From a virus: a DNA stretch of 38,497 nucleotides. Below the pieces are notes generated by a model, which saw nothing but the letters and a program-made list of their open reading frames with translations, had not been told where the DNA came from and searched no databases. Shown here in pieces: positions 29,683 to 36,728 of this stretch. The translations under genes and the position numbers were made by a program. Numbering within the stretch: position 1 is the stretch's first letter; the number at the start of each line of letters is the position of its first letter. Where the stretch lies: IMG/VR virus record IMGVR_UViG_3300017917_002302, positions 1 to 38,497 of that record, one strand, 5' to 3'.

Positions 29683-31722
29683 TTACTTTATATCAAATCT
29701 ATCAAGCATCATAACTTTGTCCCATGCCTTAGCAAAGTCATTGACAAACTTTTGATTTGCATCATCTGCAGCATACACCTCTGAAATAGCACGTAATTCA
29801 GAATTAGATGCAACGATTAGATCAACACGAGGAACTCCTGCGGCTTGATCAGCATTAATGTAAGATAAAAGTTGAATCAAATAACTATTATCTAATTTAT
29901 CAGATTCTAGCACTCTCATTCCAGTAAGAAGAATTACCATTTCTACAGGATTTAAATTAAGCATGTTTGCTTTTTCAATTAATAATTTTTCTTCAGGAAC
30001 AAATACTGTAGGATTGACATAGTTTCTAAAGCCATCTGCAATAGGCTCAAGTGTTTTAAATGAGTCAACATCGGTTTGCTCTTGAGTTGCATCTCCACGA
30101 CCTGGAGTAAATGAAACCTTAACCTGTTCGCCAGAGGCCTTTTCAATTGCTGCACATCCTGCAAGAACAATTAAATCTGCAATTGAAATTAAATGTTCTT
30201 TTTGAATCTGCTCTAAAAATGAAATAACATCAGAAATTATTTCATGATTGTTTGACTGCCAAGTATTTTGTGGTCTCAGTCTAATTCGAGCACCGTTTGC
30301 ACCACCACGCTTATCTGTTTTGCGGAAGGTAGATGCAGAAGCCCATGCTGTATATACAAAATGATACATAGGAATATCAGAGGATTTGATTCTATTCTTA
30401 ATACTCTCTACATCGATATCCTTAGTAATTGATGCAGGAACTGGATCCTGCCAAATTAATTCTTCAGAAGGAACTTCTTTACCAAGATATCTAGCAATTG
30501 GACCCATGTCTCTGTGTGTTAGTTTGAACCAAGCACGAGCAAATTGATCAGAGAAATAATCAAAGTCTTCAAGGAATCTTCTTGAAATCTTTTCATATTC
30601 TGGATCAAATCTAAGAGCAAGGTCTGCAGTTGTCATAACTGGAGCATGGAATTTTCCTTCAATATGTGCATCTGGAACTAAATTAGCAGCAGATTCATCT
30701 GTAGGAATCCATTGTGTTGCACCAGCAGGAGACTTTGTTTGCTTCCAATCATACTTAAACAATAGTTTTAGATATGTATTATCCCACTTTGTTGGAGTTG
30801 GAGTCCATGCACCTTCAATACCACTTGTAATAGTATCTTCTGCATTACCCTTTCCAAATGAGTTTTTCCATCCAAGACCCATTTGCTCAATAGGCGCAGC
30901 CTCTGGCTCTGGTCCAACATGGGATGGATCTCCAGCACCATGTGCCTTACCAAATGCATGTCCACCTGCAATAAGTGCAACAGTCTCTTCATCATTCATA
31001 GCCATACGGGCAAAGGTTTCACGAATATCTCGTGCAGATAGGAGCGGATCTGGATTACCATTTGGTCCTTCAGGATTTACATAAATCAAGCCCATCTGCA
31101 CCGCAGCAAGAGGATTCTCTAACTCACGATCACCGCTATAACGATTGTCTGCAAGCCATTCCTTTTCGCTACCCCAATAAGTATCATCTGCTTCATAAAC
31201 ATCTTCACGACCTCCACCAAAACCGAAAGTCTTAAAGCCCATGTTTTCTAAAGCAACATTACCAGCAAGAATCATAAGGTCTGCCCATGAAATCTTCTTG
31301 CCATACTTCTTTTTAATTGGCCATAGAAGTCTACGAGCCTTATCTAAATTACCATTATCTGGCCATGAGTTTTGTGGAGCAAATCTGTGCAGACCTTCTC
31401 CTGCACCGCCACGACCATCAGTTGTTCTGTATGTACCTGCACTGTGCCAAGCCATACGAATAAAGAATGGACCATAATTACCATAGTCAGCAGGCCACCA
31501 ATCTTGCGAGGTAGTCATAACCTGCTCAATATCAGCCTTAAGAGTATCAAGATCTAGACTCTGAAACTCTTTAGCATAATCAAAATCAGGATCCATAGGG
31601 TCTGACTTTTCTGAATTTTTTCTTAAAGGAGATAGATCTAATTGGTTTGGCCACCAATCTTCGTTGTATGTTCCTTTAGTTGTTAAACTATTACCCGTGA
31701 ATGGGCACTTTTCTTCTGACAT
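29683..31722 (-). CDS. katG: catalase-peroxidase KatG
   Basis: 679 residues. Arg89, Trp92 and His93 of the active-site segment [12 protein letters not shown] are intact, as is DGRGGA; the [11 protein letters not shown] Tyr and the proximal His in [13 protein letters not shown] are present. The two-domain layout of bacterial KatG is visible, with the second half (from about 400) containing [31 protein letters not shown]. It destroys hydrogen peroxide (and is a broad peroxidase). Bacterial enzymes are typically 720-740 residues, so this is somewhat short; no frameshift is seen. It is an auxiliary gene for oxidative stress, set between tRNA-Thr and tRNA-Glu with its own promoter and ribosome site (AGAAGGA). 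Confidence 0.95.
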   Translation of the reverse strand: MSEEKCPFTGNSLTTKGTYNEDWWPNQLDLSPLRKNSEKSDPMDPDFDYAKEFQSLDLDTLKADIEQVMTTSQDWWPADYGNYGPFFIRMAWHSAGTYRTTDGRGGAGEGLHRFAPQNSWPDNGNLDKARRLLWPIKKKYGKKISWADLMILAGNVALENMGFKTFGFGGGREDVYEADDTYWGSEKEWLADNRYSGDRELENPLAAVQMGLIYVNPEGPNGNPDPLLSARDIRETFARMAMNDEETVALIAGGHAFGKAHGAGDPSHVGPEPEAAPIEQMGLGWKNSFGKGNAEDTITSGIEGAWTPTPTKWDNTYLKLLFKYDWKQTKSPAGATQWIPTDESAANLVPDAHIEGKFHAPVMTTADLALRFDPEYEKISRRFLEDFDYFSDQFARAWFKLTHRDMGPIARYLGKEVPSEELIWQDPVPASITKDIDVESIKNRIKSSDIPMYHFVYTAWASASTFRKTDKRGGANGARIRLRPQNTWQSNNHEIISDVISFLEQIQKEHLISIADLIVLAGCAAIEKASGEQVKVSFTPGRGDATQEQTDVDSFKTLEPIADGFRNYVNPTVFVPEEKLLIEKANMLNLNPVEMVILLTGMRVLESDKLDNSYLIQLLSYINADQAAGVPRVDLIVASNSELRAISEVYAADDANQKFVNDFAKAWDKVMMLDRFDIK

Positions 31723-31750
31723 TATATTTCCTTCTACTAGTAGTTATTCT

Positions 31751-31759
31751 ATTATATCA
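31751..31759 (-). promoter_or_regulatory. extended -10 promoter (TGATATAAT) of katG
   Basis: Minus-strand TGA-TATAAT at 31759 down to 31751, right after tRNA-Glu, with AGAAGGAAA and the ATG of katG following after a leader of about 22 nt. It separates katG from the tRNA promoter upstream. Confidence 0.6.
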
Positions 31760-31764
31760 AACTG

Positions 31765-31836
31765 TAGCACTAACGGGAATCGAACCCGTCTTTCCGCCGT
31801 GAAAGGGCGATGTCCTAACCGATAGACGATAGTGCC
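31765..31836 (-). tRNA. tRNA-Glu (anticodon TTC)
   Basis: Minus strand: acceptor GGCACTA/TAGTGCT (first pair G-U), anticodon loop CTTTCAC and T-arm ACGGGTTCGATTCCCGT. Discriminator is A. No CCA encoded. Reads GAA, the main Glu codon in this AT-rich genome. Confidence 0.92.
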
Positions 31837-31845
31837 AGTACTACT

Positions 31846-32214
31846 TTATTTAGCAGTCCATGGATTTGGACCTGAAGAACTGATTTCGTTAGATTTATTT
31901 AGTGTTTTTGTTGTTACCCCAATTGAATCAGCGATTACTTCAAAAGATGTTCTCTTTTTGCCCTCATTGTCTGTCCAATTTTCTTCACGCATAACACCTA
32001 CAACAATAATCTCATTACCCTTTTTGATATTATTTTTTGAGTGCTCTGCCAATGTTTTCCATGCTTTGATAGTAAACCAGGAAGTATCTCTGTCTTCCCA
32101 CTCCCCATCAGCATTTTTTACTCTATCATTTGTGGCCATACGAAATCTAATACCGCTTCCGATTGCTTCTGGCTCTTGGCCAACACGGCCAATTAGTGTT
32201 ATTCTAGGGTTCAA
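31846..32214 (-). CDS. ssb: single-stranded DNA-binding protein
   Basis: 122 residues from TTG 32214, which has a strong AGGAGAGGAG site 7 nt before it. The OB fold is clear: NPRITLIGRVGQEPE start, RFRMATNDR, DTSWFTIKAWKTLAEHSKNNIKKGNEIIVVGVMREENWTD. It binds single-stranded DNA in replication and recombination. The usual acidic C-terminal tip (DDDIPF-type) is absent: it ends GPNPWTAK, so protein partner recruitment through that tip is probably lost or altered. It stands alone between tRNA-Glu and tRNA-Asp, far from other replication genes. Confidence 0.85.
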   Translation of the reverse strand: MNPRITLIGRVGQEPEAIGSGIRFRMATNDRVKNADGEWEDRDTSWFTIKAWKTLAEHSKNNIKKGNEIIVVGVMREENWTDNEGKKRTSFEVIADSIGVTTKTLNKSNEISSSGPNPWTAK

Positions 32215-32257
32215 TTTGAACTCCTCTCCTAGACTTGTTATTCACCTATTTGGTGAG

Positions 32258-32331
32258 CGATCCGTATCGGACTTGAACCGACGACCTCTACCGTGACAGG
32301 GTAGCGTTCTAACCAACTGAACTAACGGACC
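32258..32331 (-). tRNA. tRNA-Asp (anticodon GTC)
   Basis: Minus strand: acceptor GGTCCGT/ACGGATC with a G-U pair, D-arm AGTTCAGTTGGTTAGAACG, anticodon loop CTGTCAC and T-arm CGGTTCAAGTCCG. Discriminator G, no CCA. A TGGTACCAT element lies 9 nt upstream (32341-32349). Confidence 0.92.
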
Positions 32332-32340
32332 AGTATAAAT

Positions 32341-32349
32341 ATGGTACCA
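32341..32349 (-). promoter_or_regulatory. promoter of tRNA-Asp (TGGTACCAT)
   Basis: Minus-strand TGG-TACCAT, an extended -10 in a palindromic ATGGTACCAT. The tRNA begins 9 nt downstream. It lies in the 21-base gap between tRNA-Asp and the halogenase stop. Confidence 0.45.
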
Positions 32350-32352
32350 TAC

Positions 32353-33957
32353 TTATTCCTCTCCGTCAAAATAGTTATTTTTTAAATATTGGTATAAAGA
32401 TGGTGCATTAAGTGCGTTATTTTTCCATTTTTCTTTTCTTGATTCCCAAATTAAATTTGCCTGATAAACTATATGACTTAAAGGTATTCCAGTGCTAAAA
32501 TATTCTGCATCTGCTCTAGCATTATTCATCATATTTAGATTCATTCCAGTTGCTATGTATGTTATTCCAGCAACACCCAAAGGATGTTCAAAATTAGTCA
32601 TATATCTTTCAACCAAGTCATTAAAAGAACTTTTAGTATTAGAAAAAGAATCTATCATTTCATTTTCTACATTTATGGTAGTTCCATTTTTAATACTTCT
32701 CCAATATTCTGTATCATCTCTATGAGATAATAAATAATGTAATGATACAAATTGAGCAAAACCTTTATATAGAGATTTAGTTGATTGATTATACATATTA
32801 CGATCAAACTGACTTATATCATTTCTTTGTAATATGTCTACTAACTTAAACAAAAATTCATGTACAGTATATAAGCCATTAGACTCCAAGGGTTCAATAA
32901 AACCAGCAGCCATACCTATTGCCACTACATTTTTTACAAATGTTCTCTCATGAATACCAATCTTAATATCAATATATCTAAATTTCAAATTATCTACTTC
33001 TTCTTTTGTTCTAGGTATTATCATTTTATCTGACATTAAATATTTTTTAAACTCATCTAACGCCTGTTCTTTTGTAATAAATTTTGTTGAATGAACATAC
33101 CCAGTTCCTAGTCTAGAATACAATGGTGTATTCCAACACCAACCATTCTCTATGGCTGTACAATTTGTATACGACTCCATTTCTTTTTCTTTATCTTTAT
33201 AAGGCACCTGGGCTGCCCAAGCGCCATTATTTGGAATTATATTTTGAAAAGAAATATAAGGTTCGTTTAAAGATTGGCCCAATAATAAACTTTTAAATCC
33301 TGTACAGTCTACAAATAAATCTGCATTAACAATCTCTCCATTATCTAATTCAAGATATTTAATTCCTATTTCATCATCTTTGATAACACTAGTAACGGTT
33401 GCTTCAATATGTTTTACTCCATTTGGTAAACATATAAAATCTTTAAGCCATCTACCAAATTTAACTGCATCGAAATGATAAGCAACATCTCTTTTAGGAT
33501 CAAAATTATCAAATTCATTATTAGTATTTGGAGAATATTTATTTTGTGCAAATAATGCTGATGCTGGAAATAAACAGTCTACAAAGTCAGTTACTGGTAT
33601 TTCTGGATGAAAATATTTTTTTACATGCCAATCATAAAATGGATTTCGATTTTTATCTACCATTGGATTTCCAAATGGATAATGAAATCCTCCAGAATCT
33701 TTTTTATAAAAGTCAGTAAACTTTATACTTAGTTTATACGTAGCATCTGTAGCCTTTAAAAAATCTTTATCTTTTAATCCTATGAAATTTGTCCAACGTT
33801 TAATATGAGACAAGGTAGATTCTCCAACACCAATAATTGGAACATCTTTAGATTCTATTACGCTTATTTCTTTATTTGGAAATGCTTTTATTAAAGTCGC
33901 TGCCGACATCCACCCAGCAGATCCACCACCCACAATTACTATTTTATTTATTGACAT
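32353..33957 (-). CDS. FAD-dependent tryptophan-halogenase-like protein
   Basis: 534 residues. IVIVGGGSAGWMSAAT is the GxGxxG FAD loop with the SAGW end typical of flavin-dependent halogenases; GVGESTLSHI, then LSIKFTDF (the expected catalytic Lys region), and WCWNTPL near residue 270, a variant of the WxWxIP motif that separates halogenases from monooxygenases. IEPLESNGLY matches the PLES(S/N) block. Length fits PrnA/RebH-type enzymes. Substrate is unknown: viral and phage relatives exist and some act on free indole or other compounds. Its neighbours are an SGNH hydrolase and oxygenases. The reductase partner is not seen. Confidence 0.85.
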   Translation of the reverse strand: MSINKIVIVGGGSAGWMSAATLIKAFPNKEISVIESKDVPIIGVGESTLSHIKRWTNFIGLKDKDFLKATDATYKLSIKFTDFYKKDSGGFHYPFGNPMVDKNRNPFYDWHVKKYFHPEIPVTDFVDCLFPASALFAQNKYSPNTNNEFDNFDPKRDVAYHFDAVKFGRWLKDFICLPNGVKHIEATVTSVIKDDEIGIKYLELDNGEIVNADLFVDCTGFKSLLLGQSLNEPYISFQNIIPNNGAWAAQVPYKDKEKEMESYTNCTAIENGWCWNTPLYSRLGTGYVHSTKFITKEQALDEFKKYLMSDKMIIPRTKEEVDNLKFRYIDIKIGIHERTFVKNVVAIGMAAGFIEPLESNGLYTVHEFLFKLVDILQRNDISQFDRNMYNQSTKSLYKGFAQFVSLHYLLSHRDDTEYWRSIKNGTTINVENEMIDSFSNTKSSFNDLVERYMTNFEHPLGVAGITYIATGMNLNMMNNARADAEYFSTGIPLSHIVYQANLIWESRKEKWKNNALNAPSLYQYLKNNYFDGEE

Positions 33958-33973
33958 ACTACCTCCATGTCAA

Positions 33974-33982
33974 ATTATACCA
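33974..33982 (-). promoter_or_regulatory. extended -10 promoter (TGGTATAAT) of the halogenase gene
   Basis: Minus-strand TGG-TATAAT at 33982 down to 33974. The 16-nt leader has GGAGGT before ATG 33957, so this one is not leaderless. Confidence 0.6.
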
Positions 33983-33985
33983 TTG

Positions 33986-34058
33986 CTGGTCTGGCAGGTC
34001 TCGATCCTGCGACATCTCGATTAACAGTCGAGTGTTCTACCAACTGAACTACAGACCA
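33986..34058 (-). tRNA. tRNA-Asn (anticodon GTT)
   Basis: Minus strand: acceptor TGGTCTG/CAGACCA, anticodon loop CTGTTAA, T-arm GCAGGATCGAGACCTGC. The T-loop starts ATCGA rather than the usual TTCGA, a slight oddity. Discriminator G. No CCA. Confidence 0.88.
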
Positions 34059-34063
34059 ATTCT

Positions 34064-35065
34064 TTAATTACGTACCCCATAAAATAAATCTGAAACATGA
34101 ATATGAGAATGAACTCCTGGATGAGATGTTTTGTTTGTTTTTTTATTATTAATCATAGTATAATCAGACCCTTTATCCCACCATATACTATTTATAAATT
34201 TAGACTCGTGATCTAAATTACAACTTTGAAGTACAAAAGCATCAAATTCTTTGCTAACATCATTTATAAAAAACGGTACAAAGTTTTTTAATTTAAAATC
34301 TTTAATATTTAATAATAATTTCATTATTAGGTGAGTGTTTAAATCCCATGTTGTCCAATATAATTTTATATTATTGGTTGAGCAAAATGACTCTAAGTTA
34401 TAAATGGCATTTATAGAATTTAAAATTAATTGATGTGGAGATGTTGAGTCTTCTATAAATTTTTTATCTTGCATTTCCATAAATAAAGAATCTTCGTATT
34501 TATTGATTGTTGGATTACAATAAATTAGTGACAATGAATCATCTTTTGCAAGATTGTTTCTAATTTGCGAAGAACCCAAATGTCTTGATTGAAAAAAATC
34601 TTTATCTACTACAACCATGCTTCTAAAAAAATCTGGAAATAAACAAAAAACCTCTTTAGGCATTTTAGTATTTAAAGAATATTGAATAATATTATTGCAA
34701 ATACTCTCTACAGATGCTCCAAGGTTTCCTAGATTTGTAATACTTTTATTCATTTTAGTACTTAAAATATTTGTCCACCTTGCTTCTTCTGGAACTCCTA
34801 ATCCAAAAGTTATAGAACAGCCAGATGCAATTACATCAGCATTTTCATCAATTTCTCCACGAAGCCCAAAACGATTAATTTCGTATGTATTGTGTTCATC
34901 AACTGTTCCCCATTTAGTTTTTGTCATATCCGAAACAATAACATTTTGAGCATGTGGCTCATATTTGCCAACGTGTGCTGTATCAGTAAAATATTTTATT
35001 AAATAAGGATCATTATTATTGTTAATTTTATAAAAATTTAAAATATCTTTCGTTAAAGAAGTCAT
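34064..35065 (-). CDS. SGNH/GDSL-type hydrolase-like protein
   Basis: 333 residues. VIASGCSITFGLGVPEEARW (serine block, G-C-S instead of G-D-S), then NLGNLGASVESICNN (oxyanion Gly/Asn block), and near the C-terminus SHPGVHSHIHVSDLF with the HPGxxSH pattern of the catalytic Asp-His region. Members hydrolyse esters, often acetyl groups on glycans. Related phage proteins of this shape are uncharacterised. TATAAT lies 5 nt before ATG 35065, so it is nearly leaderless. Confidence 0.62.
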   Translation of the reverse strand: MTSLTKDILNFYKINNNNDPYLIKYFTDTAHVGKYEPHAQNVIVSDMTKTKWGTVDEHNTYEINRFGLRGEIDENADVIASGCSITFGLGVPEEARWTNILSTKMNKSITNLGNLGASVESICNNIIQYSLNTKMPKEVFCLFPDFFRSMVVVDKDFFQSRHLGSSQIRNNLAKDDSLSLIYCNPTINKYEDSLFMEMQDKKFIEDSTSPHQLILNSINAIYNLESFCSTNNIKLYWTTWDLNTHLIMKLLLNIKDFKLKNFVPFFINDVSKEFDAFVLQSCNLDHESKFINSIWWDKGSDYTMINNKKTNKTSHPGVHSHIHVSDLFYGVRN

Positions 35066-35071
35066 ATTATA

Positions 35072-35641
35072 TTATAAATTCCTGCCTGGTTTTTTATACT
35101 GATTTATATCTCCACGATAAGTTGAGCCCCTAAAGTTAAACCATAGGGTAGACGAGTATCTTTCTTTACCAATATTTTCAAGCACCTCGTGCAAATATTC
35201 CTGATTGCTAGGGAATATAATAAAACTATTAGACTTAGGCTTAATTGTTAAGTTATGCCACGGAAAATTTATTTCGCCACCCTCATAGTCATCGTTAATA
35301 TAGTATATTGCTGCAAAATCACCTGCAGTATCTACATGCTCATTCATTTTATGTCCTATTTCAAACTTAATTAAATGAACCTCTTCTCTTTCAAAAACAC
35401 GAAGTTCTACATTATATAAATCTACGCATTTTTGATAAGCAATTCTAAAAACTTTTTCCAACATATCAACAATTTCTTTCGGCATTTCTTTTGATACGAA
35501 AAATTTAACACCCCATGGCTGAGTCTGCCATGAATTAATATTTATTACATAGTTAAGCAATTGATCATGCTCTTCTTTGGACAAAACATTTTCTATAACA
35601 TGTATATTGTTTACTGAATTACCTAATTCATAGTTTGTCAT
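35072..35641 (-). CDS. prolyl 4-hydroxylase-like 2OG-Fe(II) oxygenase (tandem copy A)
   Basis: 189 residues. MNEHVDTAG gives HxD, YYINDDYEGGEINFPWHNLTIKPKSNS is the conserved turn, and YLHEVLENIGKERYSSTLW gives the distal His and Arg. It is the closest relative of the adjacent copy at 35645, both starting with N-I-x-x-x-ENVLSKxEH. It also resembles the 17472 oxygenase. A TACGAT -10 with TGG lies 6 nt before the ATG. Confidence 0.78.
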   Translation of the reverse strand: MTNYELGNSVNNIHVIENVLSKEEHDQLLNYVININSWQTQPWGVKFFVSKEMPKEIVDMLEKVFRIAYQKCVDLYNVELRVFEREEVHLIKFEIGHKMNEHVDTAGDFAAIYYINDDYEGGEINFPWHNLTIKPKSNSFIIFPSNQEYLHEVLENIGKERYSSTLWFNFRGSTYRGDINQYKKPGRNL

Positions 35642-35644
35642 ATT

Positions 35645-36247
35645 TTAATCGTACCATTCATTTTTTTTATTAAAATTAGAGCCAGTAAACTGAAACCATT
35701 TAGAAGAACTATATCTGTCTTTACCAACAACTTTATATACTTCATGTGTATAGTTTTCATTGCCAGGAAAAATAATAAGGCTATTAGCCTTTGGCTTAAT
35801 CTTTAAATTATGATCTGGAAAGTTTATCTCTCCGCCAGTATAATCATCATTAATATAATATACTGATGCAATATGGTTTGATTCAACTGATAGGGTATCT
35901 ATATGAGGATTTAAGGAGAAACCTTCCACAAATTTAAATAAGTTAAATTTATATCTATCTAAAGGATTAATTTGGACGCCGTAAAGATCTATAGATTTTT
36001 GATGAGCAATCATAAATACTTTATATAACATCTCTAAAATTTCTTTAGGAATTTTATCATATAAAATAGACATAGCGTTCCACGGCTCTTCACCCCAAGA
36101 TTCATAACTCGTTACAAAATTAAGTATAGTATTATGTTCATCTTTAGATAATACATTTTCTAAATATTGTATATTATCTATAGAGTTACCTATTTTTGCA
36201 ACATTTGATAGGTATACCTCATCTTTTTCAGAGGGGGTAGTAATCAT
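35645..36247 (-). CDS. prolyl 4-hydroxylase-like 2OG-Fe(II) oxygenase (tandem copy B)
   Basis: 200 residues. PHIDTLS (HxD), YYINDDYTGGEINFPDHNLKIKPKANS and NYTHEVYKVVGKDRYSSSKWF (His and Arg) show the intact P4Hc core. An extra N-terminal segment, TPSEKDEVYLSNVAKIGNS, distinguishes it from copy A. Preceded by TGG-TAAAAT and a 6-nt gap to ATG 36247, then tRNA-Arg. Together the two copies look like a tandem duplication of one gene. Confidence 0.78.
   Translation of the reverse strand: MITTPSEKDEVYLSNVAKIGNSIDNIQYLENVLSKDEHNTILNFVTSYESWGEEPWNAMSILYDKIPKEILEMLYKVFMIAHQKSIDLYGVQINPLDRYKFNLFKFVEGFSLNPHIDTLSVESNHIASVYYINDDYTGGEINFPDHNLKIKPKANSLIIFPGNENYTHEVYKVVGKDRYSSSKWFQFTGSNFNKKNEWYD
35648..35656 (-). 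promoter_or_regulatory. extended -10 (TGGTACGAT) with leaderless ATG
   Basis: Minus strand: TGG-TACGAT with exactly 6 nt (TAAAAT) before ATG 35641. The box lies inside the end of the upstream copy's coding sequence. Confidence 0.5.
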
Positions 36248-36253
36248 ATATCT

Positions 36254-36262
36254 ATTTTACCA
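36254..36262 (-). promoter_or_regulatory. extended -10 (TGGTAAAAT) with leaderless ATG
   Basis: Minus strand: TGG-TAAAAT with exactly 6 nt before ATG 36247. No Shine-Dalgarno. It lies between tRNA-Arg and the oxygenase. Confidence 0.6.
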
Positions 36263-36278
36263 CAATACCATTATGTTG

Positions 36279-36351
36279 CACCCTCGATTGGATTTGAACC
36301 AACGACAAACGGATTAGAAGTCCGCTACTCTATCCCCTGAGTTACGAGGGT
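36279..36351 (-). tRNA. tRNA-Arg (anticodon TCT)
   Basis: Minus strand: acceptor ACCCTCG/CGAGGGT, anticodon loop CTTCTAA, T-arm GTTGGTTCAAATCCAAT (with G-U closing pair). Reads AGA, the most AT-rich Arg codon. Its 5' end is directly next to the structured RNA candidate. No CCA. Confidence 0.92.
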
Positions 36352-36616
36352 AAGGCCTAACTTTATTATGCGTCCCAGTTAGGCTTGGGTATGTCTAGAA
36401 CATAAGTAGTATGATCGGCACAATGTGCTACAGGGACTGCTCTACGCAATTCTTATATACCAGCCACGAAGTCCGTTTTGACGGAAGAATCAACTGCTGG
36501 CTCTGTTCCCTAGACATTCGACTAAGTGGACATCTTCGACAAATGCTACCCACCGTCAACGCCACCGTAGGTTCGGGACAGTTGTACTTAACCTGAGTCG
36601 AATCTGGTTAAGCCTT
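36352..36616 (-). ncRNA. candidate structured RNA between tRNA-Met and tRNA-Arg
   Basis: A 265-nt segment without a plausible coding frame, GC-rich by hand count (114 G/C of 240 in 36361-36600) versus about 30 percent in nearby genes. Minus-strand 5' end AAGGCTTAAC (36616-36607) pairs with 3' end GTTAGGCCTT (36361-36352), 10 bp with one U-G wobble that is pairable only on the minus transcript. Nested inside: 8 bp between 36596-36603 and 36516-36523 (perfect), 8 bp between 36391-36398 and 36510-36517 (perfect), a TCCGT/ACGGA hairpin (36472-36485) and CCAGC/GCTGG (36460-36464/36496-36500). Its ends are 0-1 nt from the flanking tRNAs, so tRNA processing alone could release it. Not recognised as a known class. 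It might instead be two local 7-bp hairpins in competition with the closing stem. Confidence 0.6.
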
Positions 36617-36617
36617 G

Positions 36618-36691
36618 TAGAGCAGGTAGGACTTGAACCTACGATAACCGAATTATGAGTTCGGGGCCTTGACCAACTTGGCTACTGCTCC
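36618..36691 (-). tRNA. tRNA-Met (anticodon CAT)
   Basis: Minus strand: acceptor GGAGCAG/CTGCTCT (first pair G-U), D-arm GCCAAGTTGGTCAAGGC, anticodon stem CCGAA/TTCGG with loop CTCATAA and T-arm GTAGGTTCAAGTCCTAC. Lacks the three G-C pairs of initiators, so elongator Met or the AUA-reading Ile tRNA (after lysidine change) is likelier than initiator. No CCA encoded. Confidence 0.85.
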
Positions 36692-36702
36692 TTGAATATT
36701 TA

Positions 36703-36708
36703 ATTATA
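36703..36708 (-). promoter_or_regulatory. -10 element (TATAAT) of the Met-RNA-Arg transcript
   Basis: Minus-strand TATAAT about 11 nt before tRNA-Met. It is the only clear promoter upstream and probably drives tRNA-Met, the structured RNA and tRNA-Arg as one transcript. Confidence 0.5.
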
Positions 36709-36728
36709 GTGTATGGTGAGGATGATTG

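Noticed and set aside
31832-32296. 154-aa plus-strand frame over ssb and two tRNAs
   Set aside because: It is antisense to ssb, which has clear OB-fold motifs, and runs through two tRNA genes; only the minus-strand genes are supported.
36411-36596. 61-aa open frame on the plus strand
   Set aside because: Lies inside the structured RNA on the opposite strand; no ribosome site, no protein-like pattern.
36352-36616. tmRNA in the tRNA-Met/tRNA-Arg gap (the 5' part reads GATTCGACTCAGG, recalling tmRNA starts, and a GACGCATAATAA stretch could be a tag end)
   Set aside because: There is no T-arm or CCA-like 3' end with a tRNA-Ala-like acceptor, the tag reading frame is not convincing, and the ends pair in a plain 10-bp stem.
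36618-36691. Initiator tRNA or Ile-lysidine tRNA instead of Met
   Set aside because: Lacks initiator G-C triplet stem; the Ile2 alternative remains possible but cannot be settled by eye, so it is reported as Met.
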